Shown: one piece after another, positions 51,930 through 60,207 of the stretch
How positions within the stretch are numbered: the first letter of the stretch is position 1
How the letters are laid out: each line of letters begins with the position of its first letter
Assembly (NCBI RefSeq): GCF_022809125.1
Contig: NZ_JALGBI010000001.1
Location: forward strand, 2,976,001 to 3,040,000
Source: Variovorax terrae
Lineage (GTDB): Bacteria; Pseudomonadota; Gammaproteobacteria; Burkholderiales; Burkholderiaceae_C
Reading direction: 5' to 3'
DNA: 64,000 nt
Translations under genes and position numbers: made by a program
Notes under the pieces: generated by a model
Seen by the model: the letters and a program-made list of their open reading frames with translations, nothing else
Told to the model about the DNA's origin: nothing
The model's database searches: none

Positions 51930-52595
51930 TCAGGCGCCGGGCGCGGCGGCGTTCTGCGCTGCGGCTTGCCGAAGCGCGTCGGCGAGCGCCGCCGCCGGCT
52001 GCGCGCCGCTGATGAGCGTGTTTCCGATGCGCAGGGTGGGCACCGAGCGCACGCCACCGAGTTGGGCCTGCCGTTCTGCCGCGACGACCTCGCGTTCCCC
52101 GGCCGAAGTGGCCAGGAAACGGCGGACCTCCTGCGCCTCAAACCCCGCCCGGCTCGCCAGTGCGGCCAGAAGCTCGGCCTGGCCAATGTCCTGGCCCTCG
52201 GAAAAATAGGCGTGGAACACCGATTCGAACAGCGCTTCGGTGCTGGCGGCATCGCCCTTGCCGGCAGCGAAGAACATCAGCCGATGAGCCAGGCGCGTGT
52301 TCGGGGTGACGGCCACGCGGTCGTAGTGAAACTCGGCGCCCGTGCGCCGGCCGGCCAGGGCCACCTGCGCATCCATCGCCTGGGAGCGCGCCCAGCTGCC
52401 GAATTTGGCGCTGCGATAGGCCTTGCGATCGGCTCCGTCCTTCGGCATGTCGGGGTTCAGTTCGTAAGGCAGGTAGCGGATGGCCATGGCCGTGTCCGAC
52501 GGCGCTTGTGCGAGGGCGGCCTGGAGGTGCCTGTGGCCAATCCAGCACCAGGGGCAGATGAAGTCGTAGGTGAGTTGAATCTCGATGGGTTTCAT
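51930..52595 (-). CDS. DsbA-family oxidoreductase (FrnE-like)
   Basis: A 221-residue protein without a signal peptide. The active site CPWC lies near residues 15-18 (DFICPWCWIGH), followed by the helical insertion and the cis-Pro loop GVRSVPTLRIG. This is the cytoplasmic FrnE/2-hydroxychromene-isomerase-related branch that acts as thiol oxidoreductase or glutathione-linked isomerase. First gene of a three-gene operon (with FAD monooxygenase and MFS), divergent from a LysR gene. Confidence 0.9.
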   Translation of the reverse strand: MKPIEIQLTYDFICPWCWIGHRHLQAALAQAPSDTAMAIRYLPYELNPDMPKDGADRKAYRSAKFGSWARSQAMDAQVALAGRRTGAEFHYDRVAVTPNTRLAHRLMFFAAGKGDAASTEALFESVFHAYFSEGQDIGQAELLAALASRAGFEAQEVRRFLATSAGEREVVAAERQAQLGGVRSVPTLRIGNTLISGAQPAAALADALRQAAAQNAAAPGA

Positions 52596-52650
52596 GGCGG
52601 GAGTCCTTGCGTTGGCGATGTGGTGAGATTAGTCTTTGCGTCATTCAATG

Positions 52651-52682
52651 TGAATCCGATTCATATGCAATCTAGAATTGCA
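52651..52682. promoter_or_regulatory. Two adjacent inverted repeats in the LysR/DsbA-like divergent gap
   Basis: TGAAT-CCG-ATTCA (52651-52663) and TGCAAT-CTAGA-ATTGCA (52666-52682) lie three bases apart in an AT-rich stretch, 19 bases before the LysR start. Two neighbouring sites of this size fit the recognition and activation sites of a LysR tetramer, although the two sequences differ. Confidence 0.55.
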
Positions 52683-52701
52683 ATAAACGCAAAGGTGAGA
52701 C

Positions 52702-53613
52702 ATGGACAAGCTCCAGGCCCTGCACGCCTTCATGGATGTGGCGGAATCGGGAGGTTTTTCAAAGACCGCGCGCCGGCTGGGCGTGGCCACCTCGTCGGTG
52801 ACCCGGCTGATCGACAGCCTGGAGGCTTCGCTCGGCGCGGCGCTGCTGACCCGTTCGACGCGCCGGGTGACGCTGACCGACGCGGGGGCGGCCTACCTCG
52901 AACAGGTCGCCCGGGTGATGTCGGACCTCGACGAAGCCGACGGCAGCGTGTCGGACGCGGGCGCTGAAGCGGTCGGCCCCCTGCGGGTTTCCATGCCGGT
53001 CACCTTCGCCCGCCTGTGCCTGGGGCCGCACATCGCGAGCTTCCTGCGCCAGCACCCGCGCGTGTCACTGGACCTCGTGCTGTCCGATGCCTACGTCGAC
53101 CTGGCCGCGGAGCGCATCGACGTGGCGGTGCGCATCGGCGCGCCGGCCAGCCAGCCCCAGCTCATCGTGCGCCACCTGGCCGAGCACCGCCGCTATGTGG
53201 TGGCCGGCCACGAGTATCTGGAGCGGCATGGAACCCCGGCCACACCCGCGGAGCTGGCCGCGCACGAGTGCCTGCGCTTTGCCTACCAGGCCGGGCCGCA
53301 GCGCTGGTCATTTCTTCGCGACGGAATGGTGCAGCATGTGGAAGTCCATGGCCGCCTGGCGGCCAACAACTCGGACCTCCTGCGCGAGGCCGTCCTCGAT
53401 GGACTCGGCATCGCCCTGCTGGCGGAATGGCTGGTCCAGGAAGACGTGCAGGCCGGACGCCTGCGCCGGCTGCTTGAGGAATACGACATCAATCCGCAGG
53501 ACCAGCGCATCAGCGTGCACGCGGCCTACCTGCCGAATCGCCGGCATTCCAGAAAGGTGCACGCCTTTCTGGATTTCCTCCAGGGACACCTGGCGAAGGC
53601 CCCGGCGGGCTGA
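52702..53613 (+). CDS. LysR-family regulator
   Basis: A 303-residue LysR protein of the DsdC/PA-type subgroup, with helix-turn-helix FSKTARRLGVATSSVTRLIDSLEASLG and effector domain LRVSMPVTFARLCLGPHIASF. Divergent from the DsbA-like/monooxygenase/MFS operon and probably its regulator. Confidence 0.92.
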   Translation: MDKLQALHAFMDVAESGGFSKTARRLGVATSSVTRLIDSLEASLGAALLTRSTRRVTLTDAGAAYLEQVARVMSDLDEADGSVSDAGAEAVGPLRVSMPVTFARLCLGPHIASFLRQHPRVSLDLVLSDAYVDLAAERIDVAVRIGAPASQPQLIVRHLAEHRRYVVAGHEYLERHGTPATPAELAAHECLRFAYQAGPQRWSFLRDGMVQHVEVHGRLAANNSDLLREAVLDGLGIALLAEWLVQEDVQAGRLRRLLEEYDINPQDQRISVHAAYLPNRRHSRKVHAFLDFLQGHLAKAPAG

Positions 53614-53790
53614 GCCCAGGCCTTCCGGGCCGAGGGCTTGATGTGGACAAAGTCTTGAGCGCCGGCGGCCAGCGGGCCCATCGCCGCTGCGCAAGGCCCG
53701 CCTGCCGCATCGAGAGGGGTCGCACGGCCCCGCCTGCGGTACCCTGAGCGGCTCGGCGGGCAGCGGCCCGCGGTTCCATCGGGTTCACAC

Positions 53791-54717
53791 GTGCAACTTC
53801 CCGCTCTGGCCGCCTGGGCCTGGATTCCCATCGTCATCTGGGCTGCGTTCGCGCAGACCGTGCGCAATGCCGCGCAGCGCTCGCTCACCGCCGAGGTCGG
53901 CACCCTGGCGGCCACGCTGGTGCGCTTTCTCTACGGCCTGCCGTTCGCCGCGCTGTGGGTCGCGGCGCTGTATCTCGCGGCGGGCGCACCGGTGCTGCCC
54001 GCGTTCAGCGCGCCCTACTTCGCCTGGGTGCTGCTGGGCGCCGTGGCGCAGCTCGCGGCCACCGCCTTTCTGCTGGCGGCCATGAAGGAGCGCAACTTCG
54101 TCGTTGCCGTCACCTACTCCAAGACCGAGGTGCTGCAGGTGGCGCTGTTCGCCACGCTGTTCCTGCACGAGCTGCCGGGCTGGCTGTCGGCTCTGGCGAT
54201 GGGGGTGGCCACGCTCGGCGTGCTGCTGCTGTCGCTGCCCAAGGCGGCGCCGGCCGGCGCCGGCAGCGCGGGCTGGGTCAGCCGTGCCGCCGGCTACGGG
54301 CTGGCCTCGGGCGCGGGCTTCGCGCTGTCGGCCGTGGGCTACCGCGGCGCGGCGCTGGCGCTGGACAGCGGCTCGCCCCTGTTCACCGGGGCCTGGGGCG
54401 TGCTGTGGGCGCAGGCCATCCAGTCGGCGCTGCTGGGCGGCTACCTGGCCTGGCGCCAGCCGCAGGCGCTGGGGGCCATCGCCAGGAGCTGGCGGCTGTC
54501 CACCCTCGCGGGCATGATGGGAGCGCTGGCATCGATCGGCTGGTTCACCGCCTTCTCGCTGCGGCCCGCCACCGACGTGCGCACCCTGGGGCTGGTGGAG
54601 GTGCTGTTCAGCTACCTAGTGTCGCGCCGCATCTTCCACGAGAAGCTGAGCCGCGCCGAACGGGCCGGGCTGCTGCTGGTCACCGCCGGCGTGCTGGGGG
54701 TCTGCGCCCAGCTGTAG
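53791..54717 (+). CDS. EamA-family (DMT superfamily) permease
   Basis: A protein of about 308 residues with ten predicted membrane helices in two EamA halves (helix LGVLLLSLPKAAPAG closing the first half, YLVSRRIFHEKLSRAERAGLLL near the end of the second). Start is a GTG at 53791 with no strong ribosome-binding site. Family members export or import metabolites. The substrate is unknown. A single gene, converging on a Bug gene 19 bases downstream. Confidence 0.85.
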   Translation: MQLPALAAWAWIPIVIWAAFAQTVRNAAQRSLTAEVGTLAATLVRFLYGLPFAALWVAALYLAAGAPVLPAFSAPYFAWVLLGAVAQLAATAFLLAAMKERNFVVAVTYSKTEVLQVALFATLFLHELPGWLSALAMGVATLGVLLLSLPKAAPAGAGSAGWVSRAAGYGLASGAGFALSAVGYRGAALALDSGSPLFTGAWGVLWAQAIQSALLGGYLAWRQPQALGAIARSWRLSTLAGMMGALASIGWFTAFSLRPATDVRTLGLVEVLFSYLVSRRIFHEKLSRAERAGLLLVTAGVLGVCAQL

Positions 54718-54735
54718 CGCGGGCGGCCCCGCGCC

Positions 54736-55743
54736 TCACTGCGAGTCGAGCTTGATGTTGGCCTGCCGGGCGATCTTGCCGTAGGTCGCGAGCTGCTCCT
54801 TCCAGAACGCATCCAGCTGCTCCGGCGTGGAGCCGATGCCCTCGGTGCCGGCTTCCTTGAACCTGGCAAGGGTGGCCGGGTCCTTCACGGCCTTGCTCAC
54901 GGCGGCCGACAGCTTCTCGACCACGGGCCGGGGCGTTCCCGCCGGCGCGTAGATGGCGACCCAGAAGGGAATGTCGTAGCCGGGCACACCCGCCTCGGCC
55001 ATGGTCGGCACGTTGGGCAGCACGGCCGAGCGCGTGCGCGTGGTGACAGCTAGCGGGCGCACGCGGCCCTGCGCGATGTTGCCGACCTGCGGCGGCACGC
55101 CGTCGATCAGCATCTCGATGCGGCCGCCCAGCAGGTCGGTCAGCGCAGCCGACGTGCCCTTGTAGGGAATGTGCTGGATGTCCACCCCCGCCAGCGTGCG
55201 GAACAGCTCGCCCGCCAGGTGGATGCCCGAGCCCACGCCGGACGAGCCATAGCTGAACTTGCCGGGATGGGCCTTGAGCAGGCCGATGAACTCCTTCATG
55301 TCCCGCGCCGGCACGGCCGGGTTGACGATCATCACCAGCGGAAACTGCGCCACCAGCGAGACCGGCGCGAAGCCTGCGACCGGGTCGTAACCGAGGTTGC
55401 TGTAGACCTGCGCGTTCACCACCGCGGACGAGACCGAATGGAACACCAGGGTGTAGCCGTCGGCCGGCGCGCGGGCCACGGCGCGCGAGGCCACGACACC
55501 GCCACCGCCGCCCTGGTTGTCGACCACCACGGTCTGGCCCAGGATCTCGCCCATCTTCAGGGCCGTGATGCGCGCCAGCAAATCGATGCCGCCGCCCGCG
55601 GCAAACGGCACCACGAGCCTGAGCGGCTTGTTCGGAAAGCTCGCCGCGTCCTGCGCATGGGCCGTGGCCGCGCCGAGCGCGAGCGCCAGGCCGGCGCAGA
55701 GGGCCGGCAGTTGCCGGCGAAGGAACGTGAGACGGGAGATCAT
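54736..55743 (-). CDS. Bug-family (TctC-like) periplasmic receptor
   Basis: A 335-residue protein. The signal peptide ends AHA. Bug motifs: PLRLVVPFAAGGGIDLLARI, VVVDNQGGGGGVVASRAVAR, FSYGSSGVGSGIHLAGELFR, ALTDLLGGRIEMLIDG. Last gene of a six-gene operon controlled by the IclR regulator at 59251. Its ATG overlaps the NIPSNAP stop (ATGA). Confidence 0.93.
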   Translation of the reverse strand: MISRLTFLRRQLPALCAGLALALGAATAHAQDAASFPNKPLRLVVPFAAGGGIDLLARITALKMGEILGQTVVVDNQGGGGGVVASRAVARAPADGYTLVFHSVSSAVVNAQVYSNLGYDPVAGFAPVSLVAQFPLVMIVNPAVPARDMKEFIGLLKAHPGKFSYGSSGVGSGIHLAGELFRTLAGVDIQHIPYKGTSAALTDLLGGRIEMLIDGVPPQVGNIAQGRVRPLAVTTRTRSAVLPNVPTMAEAGVPGYDIPFWVAIYAPAGTPRPVVEKLSAAVSKAVKDPATLARFKEAGTEGIGSTPEQLDAFWKEQLATYGKIARQANIKLDSQ

Positions 55744-56093
55744 GGGTTTTCCTTTGAAGCCAATGCCAGTTGCGCCGCGAGCCGCTGCTTGAAGAAGGCC
55801 GCGGGCCGGAGCAGGCGGCACTCCTGCGCCGACATCAGCGGGCGCACCTTGTCGAGGTAGGCGATCCAGCGCGCATCGGCGAACAGCGCCTCGCGGCGGT
55901 CCATGCGGTCCTGCATCGAGGCGTAGCCCCACAGCGCCGTCACCTGGTTGAGCAGGCCGACCTCGGTGACGTAGTAGCCCAGCATGTGCGGCAGGTACTC
56001 CAGCTGCACCGCCATGGCCTCGGCCTCGTAGATGCGCAGGAACTCCTGCAGCTTGCCGGGGTGGAAGGTGTAAAGGCGCTGCTCGACGATCAT
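55740..56093 (-). CDS. NIPSNAP-family protein
   Basis: A 117-residue ferredoxin-like fold protein. It opens MIVEQRLYTFHPGKLQEFL and contains LGYYVTEVGLLNQVTALWGYAS and WIAYLDKVRPLM, the usual NIPSNAP pattern. Such small proteins recur in catabolic operons with Bug receptors, with unknown reactions. It overlaps both neighbours (RraA-like upstream, Bug downstream) by four bases, so tight co-translation is expected. Confidence 0.88.
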   Translation of the reverse strand: MIVEQRLYTFHPGKLQEFLRIYEAEAMAVQLEYLPHMLGYYVTEVGLLNQVTALWGYASMQDRMDRREALFADARWIAYLDKVRPLMSAQECRLLRPAAFFKQRLAAQLALASKENP

Positions 56094-56848
56094 GGCTGCG
56101 GGTTGAATTTGTAGACATGCGTGCGCTGCGCGAGCTCGGGCACGGGCATGCCCGCCTTGATGTCGGCATAGCGTCGGGCTTCGCCCTCGCCGATCTCGCG
56201 GGCCCGCCGCAGCACGGCCTCGACCTGCTCGCGCGGGATGAAGCACACCGCGCCCTCGTCGGCCACCACGAGGTCGCCCGGCTTCACCTGCTTGCCGCAG
56301 ATGCTGACCACCCCATTGACGGCCACCGTCTCCAGCCGCCATTTGCCGGTGATGGAGCTGACGCCGCGCGACCAGACCGGGAAGCCCTGCGAGCGGGACT
56401 GCGCCACGTCGCGGATGCCGCCGTCCACGATGGCGCCCGCCTCGCCTTCGCGCTGCGCGATGGCGGCGGACAGCCCGCCCATGTTGGAGATGCCGGCCAC
56501 GCCTTCGATCACCAGCACATCGCCCTTCTGTGCGAGGTTGTGGGCCTCGATCTCGGCCATCTTGGAAACGCGCTCGCGCGCGCCCTTGTAGGCGTTGTCG
56601 CGCTGCTCGACGTTGCGCAGCGTCAGCGCCGGCCCGGCCATGCGCGCCATCGGCAGGGTGGGCATCAGCACCGAGGCGGGCACCACGCCGTCCAGCCCCA
56701 GTTCGTCCATCGCATCGGACACCGTGCCGGTCAGGTCGTCGAGCGCGAGGAAGCCGTCGATCACGGCCTGCTCATAACGCGGGATCTCCAGCATCTGGAG
56801 GGCGGAGGCGGGGATTTTTCCCAGGGGTTTCTTGCTCATGTCGTTCAT
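56090..56848 (-). CDS. RraA-like aldolase/decarboxylase family protein
   Basis: A 252-residue protein with the RraA/HMG aldolase fold: VSDAMDELGLDGV, GDVLVIEGVAGI and the metal-binding block GAIVDGGIRDVAQ, followed by FPVWSRG. Catabolic homologues cleave 4-hydroxy-4-methyl-2-oxoglutarate-type substrates. True RraA (an RNase E regulator) is shorter, at about 160 residues. The length of 252 and the operon context favour an enzyme. An ATG three codons downstream is an equally good start. Confidence 0.85.
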   Translation of the reverse strand: MNDMSKKPLGKIPASALQMLEIPRYEQAVIDGFLALDDLTGTVSDAMDELGLDGVVPASVLMPTLPMARMAGPALTLRNVEQRDNAYKGARERVSKMAEIEAHNLAQKGDVLVIEGVAGISNMGGLSAAIAQREGEAGAIVDGGIRDVAQSRSQGFPVWSRGVSSITGKWRLETVAVNGVVSICGKQVKPGDLVVADEGAVCFIPREQVEAVLRRAREIGEGEARRYADIKAGMPVPELAQRTHVYKFNPQP

Positions 56849-56859
56849 CCAAAAAAATA

Positions 56860-57843
56860 TCAGCGCTCAACGCGCACGGTGCCATCGCCGAACAGCGTCC
56901 GCCAGCGCGCGTTCTCGCTGCGGATGTAGTTCTGGAACTCGGCAGGGCTCATGTCGTCGGGCGCGCCGCCCAGCATCGCGAGGCTGTCGCGCGCCTCCTT
57001 GCGTTTCAGGCCCTCGCGCAAGGCGGCGGCCAGCGTCTCCACCACGGCGGCAGGCGTGCCGGCGGGCGCAACCACCCCGAACCACGAGGTGAGGTCGTAG
57101 CCGGGCAGGCCGGCCTCGGCCATGGTCGGAATGCCGGGCGCGCCGGGCGAGCGCACCGAGGTGGTGACGGCCAGCGCGTTGAGCTTGCCGCTGCGCTGGT
57201 TGGGCAGCGCGCTGATCTGGCTGTCGAACATGAAAGGGATGGCGCCCTGCAGCAGGTCCACCTGCGCCTGCGCCGTGCCTTTGTAGGGCACATGCGTGAG
57301 CTTGACCTTGGCCAGGCCCGCCATCAGCTCGCCGGCCAGATGCCCGGCCGAGCCCACGCCCGCCGAGCCATAGTTCAGCGTCCCCGGGTTCTTGCGCGCC
57401 AGCGCCAGCAGCTCCTGCAAATCCTTGACCGGCAGGCTGGGGTGCACCATGAGCACGTTGCCCACGCCCGTGATGCGCGTGACCGCCTTGAAGTCGTTGG
57501 CGAGGTTGTACCTGGCCTCGGGATTCATGATGGGGTTGAGCACGTCGGCAAAGGCCGCTAGCAGCAGCGTGTAGCCGTCGCCCGGCGCCTGCTTGACGGC
57601 CAAAGTGGCAATGCCGCCGCCAGCGCCCACGCGGTTCTCGACCACCACCGACTGCCCCAGCGACTCGGTGAGGATGCGCGCCGCAAGCCGCGCGCTCGCG
57701 TCAGCGGGGCCGCCGGCAGCGAAGCCCACGATGATCCTGATCGGCCGCTCCGGGTAGGCCGCGTGGGCCGCGCCGGCACATCCCGCGGCGAGCACGAGGC
57801 CCGCCGCCAGCCGCCTGAAAAAACTCTTGCCTGTCTGCCTCAT
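56860..57843 (-). CDS. Bug-family (TctC-like) periplasmic receptor
   Basis: A 327-residue protein with a signal peptide ending AHA and Bug motifs PIRIIVGFAAGGPADASARL, VVVENRVGAGGGIATLAVKQ, LNYGSAGVGSAGHLAGELM, KGTAQAQVDLLQGAIP. Second receptor of the same operon. It follows the YciI-like gene by one base. It differs clearly from the receptor at 54736, so the two may bind different intermediates. Confidence 0.93.
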   Translation of the reverse strand: MRQTGKSFFRRLAAGLVLAAGCAGAAHAAYPERPIRIIVGFAAGGPADASARLAARILTESLGQSVVVENRVGAGGGIATLAVKQAPGDGYTLLLAAFADVLNPIMNPEARYNLANDFKAVTRITGVGNVLMVHPSLPVKDLQELLALARKNPGTLNYGSAGVGSAGHLAGELMAGLAKVKLTHVPYKGTAQAQVDLLQGAIPFMFDSQISALPNQRSGKLNALAVTTSVRSPGAPGIPTMAEAGLPGYDLTSWFGVVAPAGTPAAVVETLAAALREGLKRKEARDSLAMLGGAPDDMSPAEFQNYIRSENARWRTLFGDGTVRVER

Positions 57844-57844
57844 G

Positions 57845-58156
57845 TCATGCCCCCGCCAGAAAGTGCGTGTTGATGCGGCGCACCACCATGCGCGCATAGA
57901 CGCCGGCCGCCACGTAGGGATCGGCCTCGGCCCACGCGCGCGCGGCTTCCAGCGACGGAAACTCCGCAACCAGCAGGCTGCCGCAGTAGGGATCGGGCGC
58001 GTCGGAGTCCACCAGCGGCCCCGAGACCCGCACGCGCCCCTGCGCATGCAGCTGCGCGCGCCGTTCGATGTGCGCCTCGCGCAGCGGCGCGCGCAGCGCT
58101 TCGCTGTCGCTCACGTCCTCCGCGAACACCAAGTAGAGCTGTCTTTGCGCGTCCAT
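57845..58156 (-). CDS. YciI-like protein
   Basis: A 103-residue protein of the YciI/YCII fold: LYLVFAEDVSDSEALRAPLREAHIERRAQLHAQGRV, then FPSLEAARAWAEADPYVAAGVY. YciI-like proteins are small enzymes (for example dehalogenase-like lactone hydrolases) or accessory proteins. The His/Asp pair expected at the active site is plausible in REAH and EADPY. Its start overlaps the dipeptidase stop by one base. Confidence 0.86.
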   Translation of the reverse strand: MDAQRQLYLVFAEDVSDSEALRAPLREAHIERRAQLHAQGRVRVSGPLVDSDAPDPYCGSLLVAEFPSLEAARAWAEADPYVAAGVYARMVVRRINTHFLAGA

Positions 58157-59112
58157 CAGCCCATCACCGTGCGGAACAGGCGCATGAAGTTGTCGCGCGC
58201 CACGCCCTGGATCTGCGCGGGCGACAGGCCGATGCCCGACAGCGAGGCCAGCAACGCCTGCTGCGCGTCGAGCGAATCGACGGGGTATCGCCACGGCCAG
58301 GTGCCGTAGACCTCGGGTTTGCGCATGAATTCCTGGTAGCGCTCCGGCGGCTGGCCGGTGATGAAGTCGGAGCCGATGCCCACATGCTCCACGCCGACAC
58401 GCCGCACCGCGTAGGCGATGTGCGCCACCACATCGGCCGCGGCCGGCGTCTGCCCCGGCATGAGCACGAGCGGCGGCAGGTAGGTGATGCCGAGCACGCC
58501 GCCGTTGGCCTTCAGGCCGTCGATCAGCGCATCGCTCTTGTTGCGCGCATTCGGGCACAGGGCGTAGGCATTGGCGTGCGTGACGGCCACGGGCTGGCGG
58601 GAACATGCCAGCACGTCCAGGCCGCTGCGGTCGCCGACATGCGACAGGTCGATCACGATGTTCAGCTCGTTGAGCGCGGCCACCATGTCACGCCCCAGTG
58701 AGGACAGCCCGGCGTCCGCGGGCTCGGCGCAGCCGTCCCCGTAGAGGTTGCGGATGTTGTGCGCGATCTGGACCACCCGCACGCCCAGGTCGTGGAACAG
58801 GGCCATCAGCCCCAGGTCACGCTCCACGCCCGGCACGTTCTGGTAGCCCAGCACGACCCCGAGCTTGTGGGCGGCGGCGGCGCGCGCGAAGTCGTCATAG
58901 GTTTCCACCAGGTGCACCACGTCGGACAGCGTGCGCAGGTGCTTGCGGTACGCGGCCAGCTCGTTGAGCGAATGCCGCAGGTCGGGCACCGGGTTGATGC
59001 CCCGGTAGTTGTTGAGCGTGATGTGCACGGCCTCGACGCCGTGAGCCAGGGAAGCTTGGGCGTATTCACGCGTCATGCGTGCGCCGTTCAGCAGATCGAA
59101 AACCTTGAACAT
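58156..59112 (-). CDS. Dipeptidase, peptidase M19-like, lacking the first HxD metal pair
   Basis: A 318-residue TIM-barrel protein of the renal-dipeptidase family: VIDLSHVGDRSGLDV, VAVTHANAYALCPNARNKSD, EHVGIGSDFITGQPPERY. The HxD ligands normally near the N-terminus are absent (the protein begins MFKVFDLLNGARMTREYAQ), as in a divergent family branch, so the reaction may not be dipeptide hydrolysis. The ATG at 59112 is preferred over a TTG 22 codons upstream, because the longer version would run across the operator at 59147-59163. First gene of a six-gene catabolic operon. Confidence 0.85.
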   Translation of the reverse strand: MFKVFDLLNGARMTREYAQASLAHGVEAVHITLNNYRGINPVPDLRHSLNELAAYRKHLRTLSDVVHLVETYDDFARAAAAHKLGVVLGYQNVPGVERDLGLMALFHDLGVRVVQIAHNIRNLYGDGCAEPADAGLSSLGRDMVAALNELNIVIDLSHVGDRSGLDVLACSRQPVAVTHANAYALCPNARNKSDALIDGLKANGGVLGITYLPPLVLMPGQTPAAADVVAHIAYAVRRVGVEHVGIGSDFITGQPPERYQEFMRKPEVYGTWPWRYPVDSLDAQQALLASLSGIGLSPAQIQGVARDNFMRLFRTVMG

Positions 59113-59146
59113 GATGGAAGCGGTTGTTGAGGAAGTTGCAGCCAGA

Positions 59147-59163
59147 GGTCCGACATACGGAAC
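59147..59163. promoter_or_regulatory. IclR-type operator, site 1
   Basis: On the minus strand GTTCCG-N5-CGGACC, an inverted repeat (TCCG/CGGA core 59149-59161). It lies just downstream of the inferred start point of the dipeptidase operon, a position suited to repression. Both half-sites are shared with site 2. Confidence 0.6.
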
Positions 59164-59177
59164 ATCTTTTCCAGGCA

Positions 59178-59206
59178 ATCATAGAAACCCCTTGACCTCC
59201 CATCAA
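59178..59206 (-). promoter_or_regulatory. Promoter of the dipeptidase operon
   Basis: Minus-strand -35 TTGATG (59206-59201) and -10 TATGAT (59183-59178) with a 17-bp spacer, located between the two IclR-type operator sites, 66 bases upstream of the dipeptidase ATG. Confidence 0.55.
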
Positions 59207-59219
59207 ACTTCATGAAAAT

Positions 59220-59236
59220 GTTCCGCATTACGGACC
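59220..59236. promoter_or_regulatory. IclR-type operator, site 2
   Basis: GTTCCG-N5-CGGACC on the plus strand, the same flanking hexamers as site 1, centres 73 bp apart (about seven helical turns). It lies directly upstream of the dipeptidase -35 and 14 bases before the preferred IclR start, so one regulator could control both directions. Confidence 0.6.
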
Positions 59237-59250
59237 ATTTGAGAAAAACC

Positions 59251-60024
59251 ATGAGCACCCAGACCCTCGACCGCGCCATCGGGCTGCTGCACCTTCTGGC
59301 GGCGGCCCCGCAGGGCTGCCGGCTGGTCGATCTGCAGCGGCAGACCGGTCTGACCAAGCCCACCGTGCACCGCATCCTGGAAACGCTGTGCCAGCACCAG
59401 ATGGCCGCGCAGGACCCGGCGTCGCGCCGCTACCGGCTGGGGCCCGAGATTGCCCTGCTGGCGGGCGCCGTGGCGCCGCCGCCCTATGACCTGCGCGAGG
59501 TCTGCGCCGACCACATGATCGAAGTGGCGCAGCGCAGCGGCGACACCAGCTTTCTCACCGTGCGCTCGGGCTTCGACGCCGTCTGCATCGACCGGCAGTC
59601 GGGCCCCTACCCGGTCAAGGCGTTCACCGTGGACGTGGGCACGCGGCGGCCGCTCGGCGTGGGGGCCGGCGGCATCATGCTGCTCGCCATGCTGGACGAG
59701 GAAGACCGCGCGGGGGTCTACAAAGCCACGCGCCAGGCGCTTCCCGCCGGGGGAGCGGTGACGATGAAAGCCATCGTGGCGGCCGTGGAAGAGGCGCGGC
59801 GGCAGGGCCACGCCTACAGCGACGGCCTGGTCCTGGGCGGGGTGCGCGGGCTGGCGGTGCCGATCCTCGCGCCCGATGGCAAGGCGGTGGCGGCGCTGAG
59901 CCTTGCCGCCATCCGCGACCGCATCACACGCCAGCGCATTCCGCAGCTGCTGAGCATCCTGAAGACGCACGCCGCCTCGATCGAGCAGCGCCTGCGCGCC
60001 GCCACGCCCGCGGCACGCCGCTGA
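59251..60024 (+). CDS. IclR-family regulator
   Basis: A 257-residue protein with an N-terminal winged helix (CRLVDLQRQTGLTKPTVHRILETLCQHQ) and the IclR effector domain (GFDAVCIDRQSGPYPVKAFTVDVGTRRPLGVGAGG). The ATG at 59251 (MSTQTLDRAIGLL) was chosen over one 13 codons upstream because the upstream one would place the palindromic operator inside the coding region. Divergent from the six-gene dipeptidase/Bug operon. Likely its repressor. Confidence 0.92.
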   Translation: MSTQTLDRAIGLLHLLAAAPQGCRLVDLQRQTGLTKPTVHRILETLCQHQMAAQDPASRRYRLGPEIALLAGAVAPPPYDLREVCADHMIEVAQRSGDTSFLTVRSGFDAVCIDRQSGPYPVKAFTVDVGTRRPLGVGAGGIMLLAMLDEEDRAGVYKATRQALPAGGAVTMKAIVAAVEEARRQGHAYSDGLVLGGVRGLAVPILAPDGKAVAALSLAAIRDRITRQRIPQLLSILKTHAASIEQRLRAATPAARR

Positions 60025-60207
60025 AGCCGCGGCGCCGCTGCATGGACTGGAAATCCACCAAATCCTGCACATAAGGCCGGTGGCGCCGGCGCGCGCCCTG
60101 CGAGACAATGCCCGCACAGGCAGCCTCCTGGCCGGGTCACGGCCGCGGCACCGCCGCGCCCGGGTCCGCCGCCGGCTTTCGGTTTCCGTTCGTCCAAAGG
60201 CCTCTGT

